Below, piece after piece: positions 38,601-47,322 of a stretch of DNA of 64,000 bases (positions are counted from its first letter, which is position 1; each line of letters opens with the position of its first letter). The position numbers were made by a program, and so were the translations under genes. Under the pieces are notes generated by a model that searched no databases, was not told the DNA's origin, and saw nothing but the letters and a program-made list of their open reading frames with translations. The DNA is from UBA11740 sp049273695 (GTDB lineage Bacteria; Acidobacteriota; Blastocatellia; Pyrinomonadales; Pyrinomonadaceae): positions 29,308 to 93,307 of the forward strand of contig JBASRE010000022.1 in assembly GCA_049273695.1 (NCBI GenBank), read 5' to 3'.

Positions 38601-38997
38601 CAAGGTCTTTTGTTTGAACCTCATCGAAGCCGTCGAGCAAGACTGCCAACTCGTTGGCCTTAAACTTATCAAGCCAGCATTCTCGAAAGAGATTTACCTC
38701 ATGCTCACTCAATGACATCTGCGTTTCGATATGCCGGAGCCAAAGCTCTTGCAAAAGCAGATTGTTGTGTTCCCCAGCAGCCTTCTCAACACCGACAAAG
38801 AAAAGGTCGTCGATCGTTTTTAGTTCGAGCCATATTACAAGCCGGCCTGCCTTGTGTGCCTGCAATGCCAGGTATTTAAGTAACGTCGTCTTGCCACATC
38901 CTGGCGTTCCGATAATGATTGCTCTAGTGCTCGCTTGGAATAGTTCGTCGGGTTTGACTTTGCTTTGGTGTCCCCGCCTTGTAATGGTTCGCGCAAT
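35698..38997 (-). CDS. NACHT ATPase with HEAT repeats and DUF4365 (main part, frameshifted)
   Basis: A bacterial NLR-type protein. In this frame, open from 38997, the Walker A GTPGCGKTTLLK lies near 38884-38910, then AVLLDGFDEVQ (Walker B) and a winged region. About ten HEAT/PBS-lyase-like repeats follow (for example RRKAAYWLGELRDSKSVPAL). The C-terminal 180 residues match DUF4365: EGVDGEIEFRN, QKIYLQLKSGDSHLYIRK, RHAKYWLAQAHPV. This domain has a PD-(D/E)xK-like core (D, E, QLK), so it is a likely nuclease effector. No sensible start codon exists in this frame before Walker A; the N-terminus lies in another frame (38835-39242), so there is a frameshift or sequencing error. Confidence 0.8.
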   Translation of the reverse strand: MARTITRRGHQSKVKPDELFQASTRAIIIGTPGCGKTTLLKYLALQAHKAGRLVIWLELKTIDDLFFVGVEKAAGEHNNLLLQELWLRHIETQMSLSEHEVNLFRECWLDKFKANELAVLLDGFDEVQTKDLEIRLNKCISEFTSAFSNNTLLISTRAYALGKLGNERLQEFEIEPLSQHQIEAFLTYYYPNDPAAYGLFKKLRTKPALMEMLSVPLLLGIVLRLSREKRLTDEPLKIYEAVVADLAHELDRSKSVNRQFNFPDKRLRLDFLKSLAFDLLIRDSLDREDPEPRRVVFSYDLLKQKALDFLAQERSSRDPRALADDILATALVREVGAETFAFTHLTLQEYLAACYFAAFHQINELEGLRLFCLSYHNPTVVEMEVLPMMLGASSKSNCLYEELETLPESLTFANFRLRARGLVYGASLNEERLAKIEERLVNLLFEYRVESKAYFELISKSFTGSPHRYLNVLAEPLEKFLNQNQFDYTRMKTADLLGRLGGEKARTLLESALKDKAEFVRRKAAYWLGELRDSKSVPALTTALRDDDLEVVKAAARAIVNISSKEGMLALLDLLQCGNTASRSIAIFWLGIAGREITLDLIEGILANEEAEVRLKALEALGFIGGERALSMLCNSKVCFTTVTAVGQCGGEKAIRFLLSALVHPIGHVRCAAIDSLVKIDRTQFVDVFIQRLRDPDPFVRQHAAFALGIAADSRAVPALLVAVDYKNHLDLASSHRGIAVGAAAEALGHFREEEVVQSLLHLLQKHGGGDGTASAAIALGKIGDNRAVEPVLRIFDDARNIAWAAAEALGLIGDKCATLRLIELLREGDGLDQMRAAEALGRIRDERAIVPLVEAFQKQSGSEEAALALRNFDPSVIAEELPAALTHKNPFVRRKAVTYIPYYCVDPRLVTQITLLAESDPDDLVRTTAQEAKEAFTRKLEVLGYLTGKGEPFPTDNESREGVLAGEVMSIVASAGHFFREVLKYDEGVDGEIEFRNRKGRGTGQKIYLQLKSGDSHLYIRKSDSKEIFTLKKPRHAKYWLAQAHPVFLVIRESNGKIRWMNVTEYLRLVGPFAKQIEFRGEPFTAANVRRVGVKFGK

Positions 38998-39242
38998 TTA
39001 TCAAAGTTCCCCGGTTCGAAGGGATCGGTACGAAGTCGGATTGCGGCATCAGCCTTCTCCAAAAGCCTCGTGCTCTCGGTGGAGTGATGTCGATCGCTAA
39101 CGCTTAGTTCGACGAAAACACTAATAAGATCGCGTTCCTTCGCTTCTCCCAGAATGCGAACTTTGCTTACCTTCGAGAGAAGATAAGCTTCGTATAGATT
39201 GAGGACCTCGGACGTGCTGCGCTTTTTGGAAGTGGTCATCAC
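38835..39242 (-). CDS. N-terminal part of the NACHT protein in a shifted frame
   Basis: A 135-codon frame starting MMTTSKKRSTSEVLNLYEAY, with a basic start and then LGEAKERDLISVFVEL. It fits the helical N-terminal domain that precedes NACHT domains. It is collinear with the NACHT frame, which resumes near 38960 with KVKPDELFQ then the Walker A. The last residues of this frame after about codon 95 are probably out-of-frame noise. A one- or two-base indel would join the two into a protein of about 1180 residues. Confidence 0.6.
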   Translation of the reverse strand: MMTTSKKRSTSEVLNLYEAYLLSKVSKVRILGEAKERDLISVFVELSVSDRHHSTESTRLLEKADAAIRLRTDPFEPGNFDKLREPLQGGDTKAKSNPTNYSKRALEQSLSERQDVARRRYLNTWHCRHTRQAGL

Positions 39243-39442
39243 TCTCAGACGTCACGGCACGTCTGTTATACCAAGCATTTATTGAATGAAATTAATCCTT
39301 AACACAGGTCATAAGCGATGTTCGAAACCTTGCTGATTGTACTCTATCCGGTTTACTGTTGCATTGATGCAACAGCGGTTTTTCTTGCCAGTTATGTGCT
39401 GAGTAAATCTACCTAATAAACCAGCTCACAACCGAACCAAGG

Positions 39443-42400
39443 ATGTTGGGTATGTTAATTAACGAGAATCAAATTGATGAATGGGTGCGTGGCAACGCCC
39501 GAGAAGCTCAGGGTGTAATAGTCGAATTCGTCTATCGGCTGGTTGCTGCGTCAGCGCCGAGACCCAAAGAGAGACGGTTTCCACTCGGCGATAGTATCGG
39601 ACAACCCGGCGCTGATGGAGTCTTGAACACAGAGATCGGTTTCGACCCGTTTGTGCCTGAGGGTAGATCATTTTGGGAAATTGGCACTGGAGTCGATGCC
39701 GGCGACAAGGCAACCATTGACTATCGCGAGTTAACGACCGCGACACCAGATGCTGTGAAGCGCGAATCAACATTCATTTTTGTTACGCCATTGTCTGGCA
39801 GGCGGGACTGGCAGTATGCCTGGAAGGAAGACGCTCAGGCCAAATGGTTAGAAGACCGGCGCAAACGGAAAGATTGGTTAGACGTTCGTGTTATTGACGG
39901 ATCGGTTTTGATTGATTGGATGAAAAGTTTTCTTCCAGTCGAGCTTTGGTTGGCCGACAAAATGCGTTTCCCAATTCACCAACTGCAAACCATAGAGGAT
40001 CGCTGGGAGTGTCTTCGAACAATTGGGGATCCGCCGCCTCTGCCTCCTGCCTTATTTCTTGCGAATCGTAGCGTTGCTCAGGATAAGTTGAAGGCCGTTT
40101 TTCTTGGAGCCACTTCACAGCTAAAGCTTGAAACACTTTTTCCTGATCAGACAGCGAACTTTGTTGCGGCGTATGTAGCAGACATGGAGCCGGAAGCCAG
40201 GACTGACGCTTTTGGTCGCTGTGTCATTGTATCGAGTATCGATGCATGGAACGGGATGCTAACGCTTCGTGAGCCACACATCTTGGTAGCGGGTTTTGAT
40301 CTCGAAGATCCGGCCGGAACAACGCTCTTAGAAAAGGCCCGAAGAGCAGGACATCTGGTCATCTTTGGAGGAATGCCTGGTGGAATACCGCATCCCAACC
40401 AAGCGCCAATCCCAAACGCGACAAGCCATCAAGTAGTCGAAGCTTTAAGGGAAGGTGGTTATCCTGATGAGCGCGCGCGCACGCTGGCACAAAAGAGTAA
40501 CGGCAATTTGACTTCTTTGCTCAGGTGTCTTCAGAACCTTTCGCTGATGCCAGAATGGGCCCAGGGAACCGATGCCGCCGAGCTCGCGATCGGAGAGATC
40601 CTTGGCTCGTGGAATGAACACTCCGAGGCGGACAGATCGACTGCGGAGAAACTCTCGGGAAAAGCTTATGGGGAGTGGATCGGAAAGATGCGTGAAACTG
40701 CGCTTCGTCCGGGCACTCCCCTGACTCAAAGGGAAGGTGTTTGGAAATTCGTTTCACGTTTTGAAGGCTGGTATGCGCTGGGCCCTCAGCTTTTTCCTGA
40801 GCATCTTGATCGAATATTGGAAACGATAGTCAGCATTCTTCGCGAGCACGATCCCGGTCTTGAGTTGTCCCCTGATGAGCGACATTTGGCGAGTATTCGG
40901 GGAAAGCAGTTCACGCACTCGCAGTTGATAAGACAGGGACTTTCAGAGAGCCTTGCGCTTCTTGGCAGTCATCCCGAGGCCCTCAGATCATGTTCAGTTG
41001 GCAAGGCGGAAGGAACAGCAAGGCTCGCAGTGCGCCGGATTCTTGAAAGTGCAGACTGGAAACTTTGGGCGAGCCTGAATGATGTATTGCCATTGTTAGC
41101 CGAGGCCGCTCCTGAAGAATTGCTCAACGCAGTAGCAGACGCGCTGATTGCCGATCCATGTCCTTTTGATGCTGTGTTTGCGCAGGAACGTTCCGGAGTT
41201 ACGGGCAGGAATTATTTGACAGGGTTACTCTGGGCATTGGAAACGTTGGCATGGGACGCAGAACACATGACACAAGTTATTATTCTACTTGGTGAACTTG
41301 CAGCGAGAGATCCAGGTGGAAATTGGGGTAACAGGCCGGCAAACTCGCTGGCAACCATTCTGTTGCCCTGGTTTCCACAAACCACGGCGTCAGCATCCAA
41401 GAGACAAACTGCGGTTTCTACCTTACTCAAAGAGCTTCCTGATGTCGCTTGGACACTGCTAATGAGCCTGCTTCCCCAATCTCACCAGATATCTTTGACA
41501 ACTCGCAAACCCGCTTGGAGAAGACTAATACCAGATGATTGGTCGGAGGGTGTTACGAACCGAGAGTATCGTGATCAGATAATCGCTTATGCAGATTTGG
41601 CTATTGGCGTGGCAAAGCGGGATCGATCTAAGCTCAGCTCACTAATCGACAATTTGATTAAGTTCCCGCCTCAAGCTCGATCACAACTTCTATCCCATTT
41701 GCGAACTGAAGAAGTAACGTCAATGCCCCCGGAAGATCGGCTGGCTCTTTGGAACGAATTGGTAGATCTCGTTTCAACACATCGGAAGTTTGTGGGCTCG
41801 GACTGGGCCATGAGTCCCGAGGAGGTAAATGAAATCGCTGAGATTGCTAATTATTTACGCCCGAACGCTCCGATTTTGCACCATCAGCGCCTCTTCAACG
41901 AGCGGGACTTCGATCTCTATGAAGAAAACGACAATTTTGCAGAGCAACTTAACAGACTTGAAGAGAGGCGCCGAGAGGCGATCACCGAAGTATTTTCCCA
42001 GGAAGAGGTAGAAGGTGTTCTTGAATTCGCCAAGGCGGTGAAGTCGCCATCGCGTGTGGGCTATGCGTTTGGTGCAGTCGCACCTACCTCAGCTGAGAGT
42101 AAGATCTTTCCAAATTTATTGGAATCCGAAGAGAAAGCTCTTTCACAGTTTACTGGCGGATTTGTTTGGGCACGTTACGGCATCAAAGGGTGGCAGTGGG
42201 TTGATAATCTGAACACTGCGCAATGGACACCTTCTCAGAAGGCGCAGTTCCTGGCCTATCTTCCATTCATGTCAGAGACGTGGACGCGTGCCGGGATAAT
42301 TCTCGGTCCGGATGAATCTTTGTATTGGAGTAAGGTGAGCGCCAATCCCTTCCAGACGGAAGCCGGTCTTGAGCTAGCTATAGATCGTCTCCTACAGAAC

Positions 42401-43249
42401 GGCAGAGCGCACGAGGCAGTTTTGTGCATCGAGAGAATCATTCATGCCAAGCAACCATTAGATAATCAGCAAGCGATCCGCACACTCCATGCTGTTCTGG
42501 AGTCGCCGGGGACTGTTATTACTCATAATGCATATGCGATTGTGGACATCATAAAGACGCTTCAAGAAACACCAAAGAGTGACGTCGGGGAAATCTTGAA
42601 TATTGAGTGGGCATTTCTTCCGCTTCTTGACGAACAATATGAAGCCTCACCGAAATTGCTGGAGCAAAAACTGGCTGATGAGCCGAATTTCTTCTGTGAG
42701 GTGATTCGTCTCATTTTTCGATCTAGAAATAAAGACATTGCACCGGAAGAGCGATCTGAGCAGCAAGGACTGGTTGCTGCAAATGGATATCGCCTACTCC
42801 ACCGATGGAAAACTCCCCCGGGCAGTCGCAGGGGGCAGCCCTTTAATGGTGAGGCCCTAAATGATTGGTTGGCCGCGGTCAAGACTAGCTGCGCGGAGTC
42901 TGGACATCTTGAGGTTGCGCTCCAACGCGTCGGTAATGTGCTCTTCTATTCACCTCCCGATCCAGATGGCCTTTGGTTGCATCATTCGGTAGCTTCCGTC
43001 CTGAACGTGAGAGATGCAGATGACATTCGCACCGGCTTTCAGACAGAAATCTTCAATTCTCGCGGTGTGTTCTGGGTGGATCCTCAAGGTGGGCCAGAAC
43101 GAGAACTTGCAAAGAAATATCGAGGCCAAGCTGATGCAGTTGAAGGCGAGGGCTATCATCGCTTGGCGACTGCGCTTCGAGAGGTCGCCTCGTCTTACGA
43201 GCGTCAAGCTGAACGACAAGCATCGAGATCAGATCTCGATGATGACTAG
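39443..43249 (+). CDS. Giant protein with restriction-endonuclease-like N-terminus
   Basis: A 1268-residue protein. Residues about 20-110 resemble a PD-(D/E)xK-type N-terminal domain of defence proteins: PLGDSIGQPGADGVL, then FVPEGRSFWEIGTG and KATIDYREL. Next is a region that resembles a STAND ATPase in layout (HILVAGFDLEDP, LAQKSNGNLTSLLRCL) but lacks a recognisable Walker A. The remaining 850 residues are helical repeat-like, with no membrane segments. It is divergent from the NACHT gene across 200 bases. Likely a defence effector-sensor; the family name is not recalled. Confidence 0.6.
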   Translation: MLGMLINENQIDEWVRGNAREAQGVIVEFVYRLVAASAPRPKERRFPLGDSIGQPGADGVLNTEIGFDPFVPEGRSFWEIGTGVDAGDKATIDYRELTTATPDAVKRESTFIFVTPLSGRRDWQYAWKEDAQAKWLEDRRKRKDWLDVRVIDGSVLIDWMKSFLPVELWLADKMRFPIHQLQTIEDRWECLRTIGDPPPLPPALFLANRSVAQDKLKAVFLGATSQLKLETLFPDQTANFVAAYVADMEPEARTDAFGRCVIVSSIDAWNGMLTLREPHILVAGFDLEDPAGTTLLEKARRAGHLVIFGGMPGGIPHPNQAPIPNATSHQVVEALREGGYPDERARTLAQKSNGNLTSLLRCLQNLSLMPEWAQGTDAAELAIGEILGSWNEHSEADRSTAEKLSGKAYGEWIGKMRETALRPGTPLTQREGVWKFVSRFEGWYALGPQLFPEHLDRILETIVSILREHDPGLELSPDERHLASIRGKQFTHSQLIRQGLSESLALLGSHPEALRSCSVGKAEGTARLAVRRILESADWKLWASLNDVLPLLAEAAPEELLNAVADALIADPCPFDAVFAQERSGVTGRNYLTGLLWALETLAWDAEHMTQVIILLGELAARDPGGNWGNRPANSLATILLPWFPQTTASASKRQTAVSTLLKELPDVAWTLLMSLLPQSHQISLTTRKPAWRRLIPDDWSEGVTNREYRDQIIAYADLAIGVAKRDRSKLSSLIDNLIKFPPQARSQLLSHLRTEEVTSMPPEDRLALWNELVDLVSTHRKFVGSDWAMSPEEVNEIAEIANYLRPNAPILHHQRLFNERDFDLYEENDNFAEQLNRLEERRREAITEVFSQEEVEGVLEFAKAVKSPSRVGYAFGAVAPTSAESKIFPNLLESEEKALSQFTGGFVWARYGIKGWQWVDNLNTAQWTPSQKAQFLAYLPFMSETWTRAGIILGPDESLYWSKVSANPFQTEAGLELAIDRLLQNGRAHEAVLCIERIIHAKQPLDNQQAIRTLHAVLESPGTVITHNAYAIVDIIKTLQETPKSDVGEILNIEWAFLPLLDEQYEASPKLLEQKLADEPNFFCEVIRLIFRSRNKDIAPEERSEQQGLVAANGYRLLHRWKTPPGSRRGQPFNGEALNDWLAAVKTSCAESGHLEVALQRVGNVLFYSPPDPDGLWLHHSVASVLNVRDADDIRTGFQTEIFNSRGVFWVDPQGGPERELAKKYRGQADAVEGEGYHRLATALREVASSYERQAERQASRSDLDDD

Positions 43250-43270
43250 TTTCTATGTTGGCCTTTTGTT

Positions 43271-44060
43271 ATTTCTTATATAAGACAGGCCACATGGCCG
43301 CCTGGCTCGGGCAAGACGTATACCGGCGCGCACATGATCCTCGAGCTGGTAAAGGAGGGGAAGAAGGTTGGCGTCACGGTGGTCAGTCATAGAAACATCA
43401 GCAATCTGCTGAAAGAGAGTTGCAAAGCCGCCGCCGAACAGAATCGCAAACTGAAAATCCTGCAAGAGATGCGATAACGATGATATTTGCGGCCATGACT
43501 TTGTGAAGATCGCCAAAAACAATGACGTGGTTGATCAGGCCCTCGCTAACGATGAAGCACAAATCGTAGCTGGTACAGTTTGGCTTTGGGCACGCCCCGA
43601 AGTGGCTAACGCAATCGACGTGTTGTTCGTCGACGAAGCGGGTCAGATGTCTCTGGCCAATGTGCTTGCTGCTTCGCGGTCGGCCGACAGCATTGTCTTA
43701 CTGGGAGATCCTCAACAACTGATCAGCCGCAGCGCGGAGTACACCACGAAGTGCGGAAGCATCGGCGCTGACGCATCTATTAAGCGAGCAAAAAACGATT
43801 AAGCTCGGACCGCGGGCTGTTCCTGGCAGAGAATTAGCGCTTTCACCCTGATATTTGCGCATTTACCTCTGAGGTGTTTTATGAGAGTCGTCTGACATCA
43901 TGACCCGAGACCGCGAATCAACGACTGAGCGTCGCTCCCAATCGCGGCTACCTGGTCTGCGCTTTGTTCCCGGCGAACATGACGCAAACCAAAGCGATTC
44001 GTCCGAAGAAGTGTAGAAAGTGGTCGAGCAAGGCCGAAGATTAGCTGTCGGTCGCGCAAG
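43271..44060 (+). pseudogene. Decayed DNA2/NAM7-type helicase (C-terminal part of TM0106 family)
   Basis: Several frames together spell a superfamily 1 helicase: WPPGSGKTYTGAHMILELV with KKVGVTVVSHRNISNLL, then VDEAGQMSLANVLAASRSAD with LLGDPQQL, then after an in-frame stop HPDICAFTSEVFYESRL, and then LRFVPGEHDANQSDSSEE. Stops lie at several places, so it is not functional. These motifs belong to the helicase half of TM0106-type RecB-like nuclease-helicases, the same family as the N-terminal fragment at 20980-21594. Confidence 0.78.
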
Positions 44061-44204
44061 CCATCGGGACCTTTGCGATCAAAACAATTCCGAACCAGCC
44101 TCCCATTACTCGGACTGGGTGATGCTAGATATGTTTTCTATGTCATCACCGAGTTGCTTCAAAACCCAAAACTCTCGATGGTCAGCCTATAAGTAAACGG
44201 CCAT

Positions 44205-44235
44205 GAGCGAGTGAAACCCCGAGCGAGTGAAACCC
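44205..44235. repeat. Two tandem copies of a 15-bp repeat
   Basis: GAGCGAGTGAAACCC occurs at 44205 and again at 44221, a 16-bp period. It lies in the decayed region behind the helicase pseudogene. No function suggested. Confidence 0.5.
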
Positions 44236-44421
44236 TTGTCATATGCGTGTAACACGAGTAACATAGCCGCCGCTTCTTGGAATCTTTGTCATCGACTGAT
44301 TTCATTGTCCTTATTGATCGTTGTCTCGTTTGTTGGAGCGAGCAACGAAAGTGCTCCCTCGCGCACCGCGAACGGCACCTATAGAACCCATCGAACTCGG
44401 AGTGTCTAAGTCCCAAAGTCT

Positions 44422-45402
44422 ATGAAGCCCTATGCCCTCTTTCCGCGCACCCCAGGATTATTCTCTTCTCTCAACGTTCAAAAGAACATGTTGCAGGACA
44501 AGGTGCGGAATCGAGCATTTAAGGAAGCGATCTTTCGCAATGTGAAGAATGGTGACGTGGTAATCGATCTCGGGACCGGCACTGGGATATTAGCCATTTG
44601 GGCAGCGCAAGCGGGAGCCAGGAAAGTTTACGCGATCGAGGAGACCGATGTCGCGGACCTTGCCGAAGCAGTGATCAAAGACAACGGTTTCCAGGACATT
44701 ATCACGGTCTTAAAAGCGAATTCGTCTGAAGTCAAATTGCCAGAACTAGCCGACGTTCTGATCGCTGAAGTCGTGGGACATTTTCTTTTCGAGGAAGGGA
44801 TAGTTGAGACAGTCTCTGGAGCGCGCGACGCGCTTTTGAAGCCATTCGGGAAAACGATTCCTTCTTCGGCTTCGGTATTCGTGGCCCCTGCGGGACTCGA
44901 GGCGAGTTTTGAGGAGCTTAGTTTTTGGAACACATGGCACGACCCAAGCCTTTCGGTCGTCCGGGCACTGGCTGCGAACACGGCCTATGTTGAAACCATA
45001 AGCCCCGACGCGTTGATGGCCCGTCCAGTAAAGATCTTCGATGTTGACTTTTCGCGCGTTGTCCCGGGACAGTTGACGGCCAAAGTTGAGTTTTCTATTG
45101 GAAGGCGCGGTGTATTTGACGGGGTTTTGGGGTGGTTCCGTCTCGCCCTCGACGAGATTTCGTTTATTGAAACCGCTCCTTGGGCGGTCCCAACGCACTG
45201 GCAACAATGCCTGTTTCCGCTCGAGAATTCCGTCTCGGTAGAAGAAACCAACGAAATAGAGTTTGGCATGTCCCTTGATCCTTTTGGTCACGGGTCGAAG
45301 TGGCGGTGGTGGGTCGGAAGAAAAGGGAGTAAGGAGCGGGAAGTTCACGAGTTCCAAATTACTTACGGTTCAGGGTCGAGGTTGATGAAGGAACGCTTTT
45401 GA
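44422..45402 (+). CDS. PRMT-like SAM-dependent methyltransferase
   Basis: A 326-residue methyltransferase. The SAM motif is GDVVIDLGTGTGILAIWAAQ, followed by VYAIEETD. A double-glutamate-like loop with AEVVGHFLFEEG resembles arginine methyltransferases, and a C-terminal beta-barrel-like region of about 150 residues follows, again like PRMT folds. It is 94 nt upstream of the four-gene operon beginning at 45497 and in the same direction, so it may work with it. Protein arginine methylation is the family expectation; the target is unknown. Confidence 0.72.
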   Translation: MKPYALFPRTPGLFSSLNVQKNMLQDKVRNRAFKEAIFRNVKNGDVVIDLGTGTGILAIWAAQAGARKVYAIEETDVADLAEAVIKDNGFQDIITVLKANSSEVKLPELADVLIAEVVGHFLFEEGIVETVSGARDALLKPFGKTIPSSASVFVAPAGLEASFEELSFWNTWHDPSLSVVRALAANTAYVETISPDALMARPVKIFDVDFSRVVPGQLTAKVEFSIGRRGVFDGVLGWFRLALDEISFIETAPWAVPTHWQQCLFPLENSVSVEETNEIEFGMSLDPFGHGSKWRWWVGRKGSKEREVHEFQITYGSGSRLMKERF

Positions 45403-45496
45403 CCTGGTGACCGCACCAGTTCATCGACCGGTTCGTGCAAGGCCGGCCAAGGTACTTTCGTGTGTCATAGACGACATCTGTTGCGGAGGATTAGCG

Positions 45497-47308
45497 ATGC
45501 CAGAATCTGTTGATGATATTGCTCAAAGCATTTCCCTTGACGAAGTGGTCGCGATAGCTAACACAGTGAAGGATGCGATAGTCCGCGAATATGAGAACCG
45601 TGGCAAGTTTACGGATATTGAACGATGCCCGGTCGAGGGTCTGATTTCTCAATGTGGCGGAGCACTGTCGCTTCTGCTACTGGCCAATGGATTTCCCAAA
45701 GAAATCGAGCTAGGGAAGGCGTGGGAGGAAGTCGTTTTTCCGGAGGCGAGAAAGGTCTTCACATATGTAAAAGAGAAGGGCTTTGATGCGACACCATTCA
45801 TGGCCGCTGAGAAGACGGTTCGCATTGGGATTGGAAAAAAACTCCCCTACATTGACAGTCTCACATGGGTTCTGAGCCTCGCGTTACACCTTCGATTGGC
45901 CCAGCAGAAGAAGAGAGTCAACCTCCCAAGCGATATAGAATTACAGATGGGGGAGGCAATAAAGGAAACGCTCAAACAGATTTGCGAAGCAATGCATCCC
46001 GACGGTGGTTGGGGATTTATTAAGGACTGTTCCTCCCCAGACTTGTACTTTAGCTATGCCGTTTCCGAAGCGTTGGCTGATTTTGGTGATTATGTTCTCG
46101 GCGAAACCTCAGACATCGCCGAACGGGATGTCGAGCTTATCAAATCGCTATCCAGCGATGAATCCAAGATTATCGAGTCCGTGGCAGCAGTTCGAGAAAA
46201 GACTTCAGAATGGCTTATTAAGAATTACCTAAGTGACTTAGGTGAGAAACTAATCGTTCCAGATCTTAAGCCAGACGATTTCCAAGCGTACCACTCTCTC
46301 TACTACACCTACTTTGTTATTGACATGTTGATCGTTCTCGGCGCCGGCGAGCTTTTCCATCAAGATCGACGCAAAGAGATTCTAAAAGCGATCGAGCATG
46401 GCATTTACTTGTCTCGAATGACATTGGACCGAGCAAGAGCCGATACTGGGTGGTTCGACACGAAGAAATCGGAATTGCGCTTGGGCTGGCACAACCACGC
46501 AAAGAGTGGCTCACTTATGGCCGGGGACAGTATTAAGGAGCCAGGACTCGTGCCGTTAAGCGTTAGATGCAACGCCCTCTATGCATACTACATTGCTGAG
46601 GGTCCGGTTAGGGAAATTGACGGCCTCTTTGGGTTGTTGTGTGAGAATCGTGACGTAGCGACTGGTCTTTGGGACAACCAGGGGTTCGATCTGATGATTA
46701 CTGAAAGAGCCGTGGAAGCGCTGGTCGATTATGCGGACTATTTGAGGGAGTACAAAGCGGAGAAGCACGCCAACGCTGGAGAGAGCACGGAATCTCGTTC
46801 CCCGGACGCGCAGGTTTCGAGTATTGTGGCGACCTCGAAGACAACCCCAACAATAGAGGGTTTGTTGCATTCGATGATTGAGGAACAGTTAAGAAGTATC
46901 CTAGCGTCACCTGCAGGTAAGGAATTGATTAGGAATGCCGCGGATTCTGTTGGCCGCCAAGAGCTTGCAATTGATGATGATAGCTTTCTCGAGAAGCTAC
47001 AGGATGCAATGGTGGTGAGCGAGAAGTATTTGAAAGGGAATCCTTCGACAGGTGTTTCGATCGACAAGACCCAATCCTTTTGCCAATCCTTTTCCGAATT
47101 CTTATTTACATTATTTGTTCAACGACTTTCGTTGACTCTTTCTGACGGCTCTCACAGCTCGTTTGTAACCGAGAATCAAGAGCTTGTTGAGAATAGAAAG
47201 CGTGAACTATTTCTTTGGATCGCAAACAGAGTTGCTCGAAACCCAGAGCTTGCAACGAGTGACCTTCTTGACCACTTGGCGGATGCGTATGCAGCCAACA
47301 CTCACTGA
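45497..47308 (+). CDS. Alpha/alpha-toroid protein (terpene-cyclase-like repeats)
   Basis: A protein of about 603 residues. It shows repeating QW-like motifs typical of (alpha/alpha)6 toroids: HPDGGWGF near residue 169, RADTGWFDTK, and ATGLWDNQGFD. Between them are helices (SLALHLRL, YSLYYTYF-like patches). The open frame extends to 45407, but ATG 45497 follows GGAGGA and gives a cleaner start. It lacks a visible catalytic aspartate motif of squalene cyclases, so it may be a binding or scaffold protein. It is first in an operon with a KGGAGRT ATPase. Confidence 0.6.
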   Translation: MPESVDDIAQSISLDEVVAIANTVKDAIVREYENRGKFTDIERCPVEGLISQCGGALSLLLLANGFPKEIELGKAWEEVVFPEARKVFTYVKEKGFDATPFMAAEKTVRIGIGKKLPYIDSLTWVLSLALHLRLAQQKKRVNLPSDIELQMGEAIKETLKQICEAMHPDGGWGFIKDCSSPDLYFSYAVSEALADFGDYVLGETSDIAERDVELIKSLSSDESKIIESVAAVREKTSEWLIKNYLSDLGEKLIVPDLKPDDFQAYHSLYYTYFVIDMLIVLGAGELFHQDRRKEILKAIEHGIYLSRMTLDRARADTGWFDTKKSELRLGWHNHAKSGSLMAGDSIKEPGLVPLSVRCNALYAYYIAEGPVREIDGLFGLLCENRDVATGLWDNQGFDLMITERAVEALVDYADYLREYKAEKHANAGESTESRSPDAQVSSIVATSKTTPTIEGLLHSMIEEQLRSILASPAGKELIRNAADSVGRQELAIDDDSFLEKLQDAMVVSEKYLKGNPSTGVSIDKTQSFCQSFSEFLFTLFVQRLSLTLSDGSHSSFVTENQELVENRKRELFLWIANRVARNPELATSDLLDHLADAYAANTH

Positions 47309-47322
47309 AAGAGGACGCGTGC

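Noticed and set aside
44159..44416. Minus-strand 85-codon frame in the decayed region
   Set aside because: It overlaps the tandem repeat and helicase pseudogene tail and resembles no family.
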